Positions 14,190-14,877 of a stretch of DNA of 14,877 nucleotides are shown one piece after another (the first letter of the stretch is position 1; every line of letters starts with the position of its first letter). Source of the DNA: CBIFVZ01 sp966185765 (GTDB taxonomy: Bacteria > Pseudomonadota > Gammaproteobacteria > Enterobacterales > Enterobacteriaceae); the NCBI GenBank assembly GCA_966185765.1, contig CBIFVZ010000086.1, forward strand, positions 1 through 14,877, given 5' to 3'. The position numbers were made by a program, and so were the translations under genes. The notes beneath the pieces are model-generated. The model saw only the letters and a program-made list of their open reading frames with translations. It did no database searches and was not told the DNA's origin.

Positions 14190-14596
14190 TATGGAAACGT
14201 CATGTGTCGCTTGAGGTGCTTAACGCCTTCAATCAGGAATGCATAGTGGGGCTGCTGGATATCCGCTTTGTGCGAATCGGTGAAGATGAGCTTGAAGCGA
14301 CGATGCCGGTGGATAACCGCACGCGTCAGCCGTTTGGTCTGTTGCACGGCGGGGCCTCAGTGGTGCTGGCAGAGTCACTTGGTTCAGTGGCAGGCTGGTT
14401 GTGCACCGAAGGTGAACAGAAGGTCGTTGGACTTGAAGTGAATGCCAATCACTTGCGCTCTGCGCGCGAAGGTACAGTGCGTGGTGTTTGTCGTGCCCTG
14501 CATACCGGGCGACGCCACCAGGTGTGGCAGATAGAGATTTTTGATGACCAGGGGCGCATGTGTTGCACTTCGCGCCTGACAACTGCGGTAATCTGA
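14186..14596 (+). CDS. menI: 1,4-dihydroxy-2-naphthoyl-CoA hydrolase MenI
   Basis: MenI (YdiI) is a hotdog-fold thioesterase that releases 1,4-dihydroxy-2-naphthoate from its CoA ester in menaquinone synthesis. The product has 136 residues, as in E. coli. Catalytic features of the 4-hydroxybenzoyl-CoA thioesterase-like subfamily are present: Gln48, the HGG loop at 54-56 and Glu63 in VLAESLGSVAG. The hydrophobic LDIRF and the C-terminal VWQIEIFDDQGRMCCTSRLTT strands are intact. The ATG overlaps the ydiJ stop (ATGA), with GGAG eight bases upstream, so the pair is translationally coupled. Nothing in the sequence explains the pairing with ydiJ. A strong terminator follows. Confidence 0.95.
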   Translation: MIWKRHVSLEVLNAFNQECIVGLLDIRFVRIGEDELEATMPVDNRTRQPFGLLHGGASVVLAESLGSVAGWLCTEGEQKVVGLEVNANHLRSAREGTVRGVCRALHTGRRHQVWQIEIFDDQGRMCCTSRLTTAVI

Positions 14597-14600
14597 ACTG

Positions 14601-14634
14601 CGCCCGCCCATTCATTGTGGCGGGCGTTTTATTT
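14601..14634 (+). terminator. ydiJ-menI terminator
   Basis: A perfect 8-bp G+C stem (CGCCCGCC at 14601-14608 and GGCGGGCG at 14619-14626) with a ten-base loop is followed by TTTTATTT. It starts four bases after the menI stop. Confidence 0.9.
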
Positions 14635-14877
14635 AGAGTTCAGCGTAATGCTGAAACGAAAATCGCGCTTTTCATGGCTCCGCTTATCAGCCTGGAAGGT
14701 TATGTCCTGCCAGGCTTTGCTGTTTTAAGGTGGGCGAGTGTATGCAGTCGGCAACAGCGGTAAAGATGTGATAGCCACTGGCGTATCGTTTTGCAGCACA
14801 GCAGCATAAACGGCTCATTCGAAAAAGAATTATGCTTTTGCAGGTGCAAGAAAAGTCGTGGATGACATCACTCAGAT
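14635..14877. other. Gene-free tail with hairpins
   Basis: These 243 bases carry no gene I recognise. There is a small hairpin TTCAGC-GTAAT-GCTGAA at 14639-14655 and a larger one at 14689-14716. An ATG at 14832 opens a frame (MLLQVQEKSW...) that runs off the window end, but it has a poor ribosome site and no recognisable similarity. In E. coli ydiH and the suf operon lie beyond ydiI; I cannot confirm either here. Confidence 0.6.
14689..14724 (+). other. Stable hairpin with U-rich tail, possible terminator or sRNA end
   Basis: AGCCTGG (14689-14695) pairs with CCAGGCT (14710-14716). Inside, AGG (14697-14699) pairs with CCT (14706-14708) after an A-G mismatch, giving about ten pairs around a six-base loop. 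TTGCTGTTTT follows, an imperfect terminator tail. As it lies past the menI terminator, it would end some other + strand transcript, if any. Confidence 0.4.

Noticed and set aside
14560..14763. 67-codon + strand frame over the menI end and its terminator
   Set aside because: It starts inside menI in another frame and reads through the terminator hairpin, with no similarity to a known protein.
14832..14877. Possible start of a gene running off the right edge
   Set aside because: Only 15 codons are visible, the ribosome site is poor, and the residues match neither YdiH nor SufA as I remember them.
1..14877. CRISPR arrays, insertion sequences, prophage, tRNA or rRNA genes
   Set aside because: I saw no spaced direct repeats, transposase-like proteins, tRNA-like folds or rRNA sequence. 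Gene order and content are those of a conserved chromosome core.

Overview
The window is a stretch of enterobacterial (Enterobacteriaceae) chromosome. Every protein gene has a recognisable, nearly full-length E. coli counterpart, and the order follows the E. coli K-12 b1712-to-b1686 neighbourhood as I remember it. It is not E. coli or Salmonella: ydiV (between nlpC and selO), hemP/ydiE (between selO and aroH) and the whole ydiL-aroD-fadK block (between rprA and ppsA) are absent. I cannot name the genus from sequence alone.

Layout. Bases 1-127 hold a terminator (probably of ihfA, just outside the window) and a weak btuC promoter. Bases 155-2460 are btuC-btuE-btuD, the membrane and ATPase parts of the vitamin B12 importer around a thiol peroxidase. 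Bases 2540-4509 carry the lipoprotein nlpC and the protein AMPylase selO on the + strand, closed by a terminator shared with the converging aroH. Bases 4604-6642 are the minus-strand genes aroH (Trp-sensitive DAHP synthase) and ppsR (regulator of PpsA). A 335-base divergent region with a Cra site, an IHF-type site and an A+T-rich inverted repeat separates ppsR from ppsA (6978-9356). Bases 9357-9796 contain the ppsA terminator and the small RNA gene rprA (minus strand) with its promoter. ydiK (minus) and ydiJ-menI (plus) diverge around a PurR-like box. The last 240 bases hold no gene I recognise, but contain a strong hairpin.

How it fits together. PpsA makes phosphoenolpyruvate from pyruvate and PpsR switches it off or on by phosphorylation and dephosphorylation. 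AroH uses phosphoenolpyruvate to open the shikimate pathway, so the centre of the window is a PEP-supply and PEP-use cluster with sugar (Cra) and tryptophan (TrpR) control. MenI belongs to menaquinone synthesis, which also starts from chorismate. RprA is the Rcs-controlled activator of rpoS translation.

This is mostly conserved core genome and I see no new multi-gene system. The points most worth a second look are regulatory: an unusual all-C loop in RprA, a TrpR operator that contains the ppsR stop codon, CRP-like and IHF-like sites, a PurR-like box before ydiJ, and an unexplained hairpin after menI. Comparisons with E. coli are from memory, not from a search.
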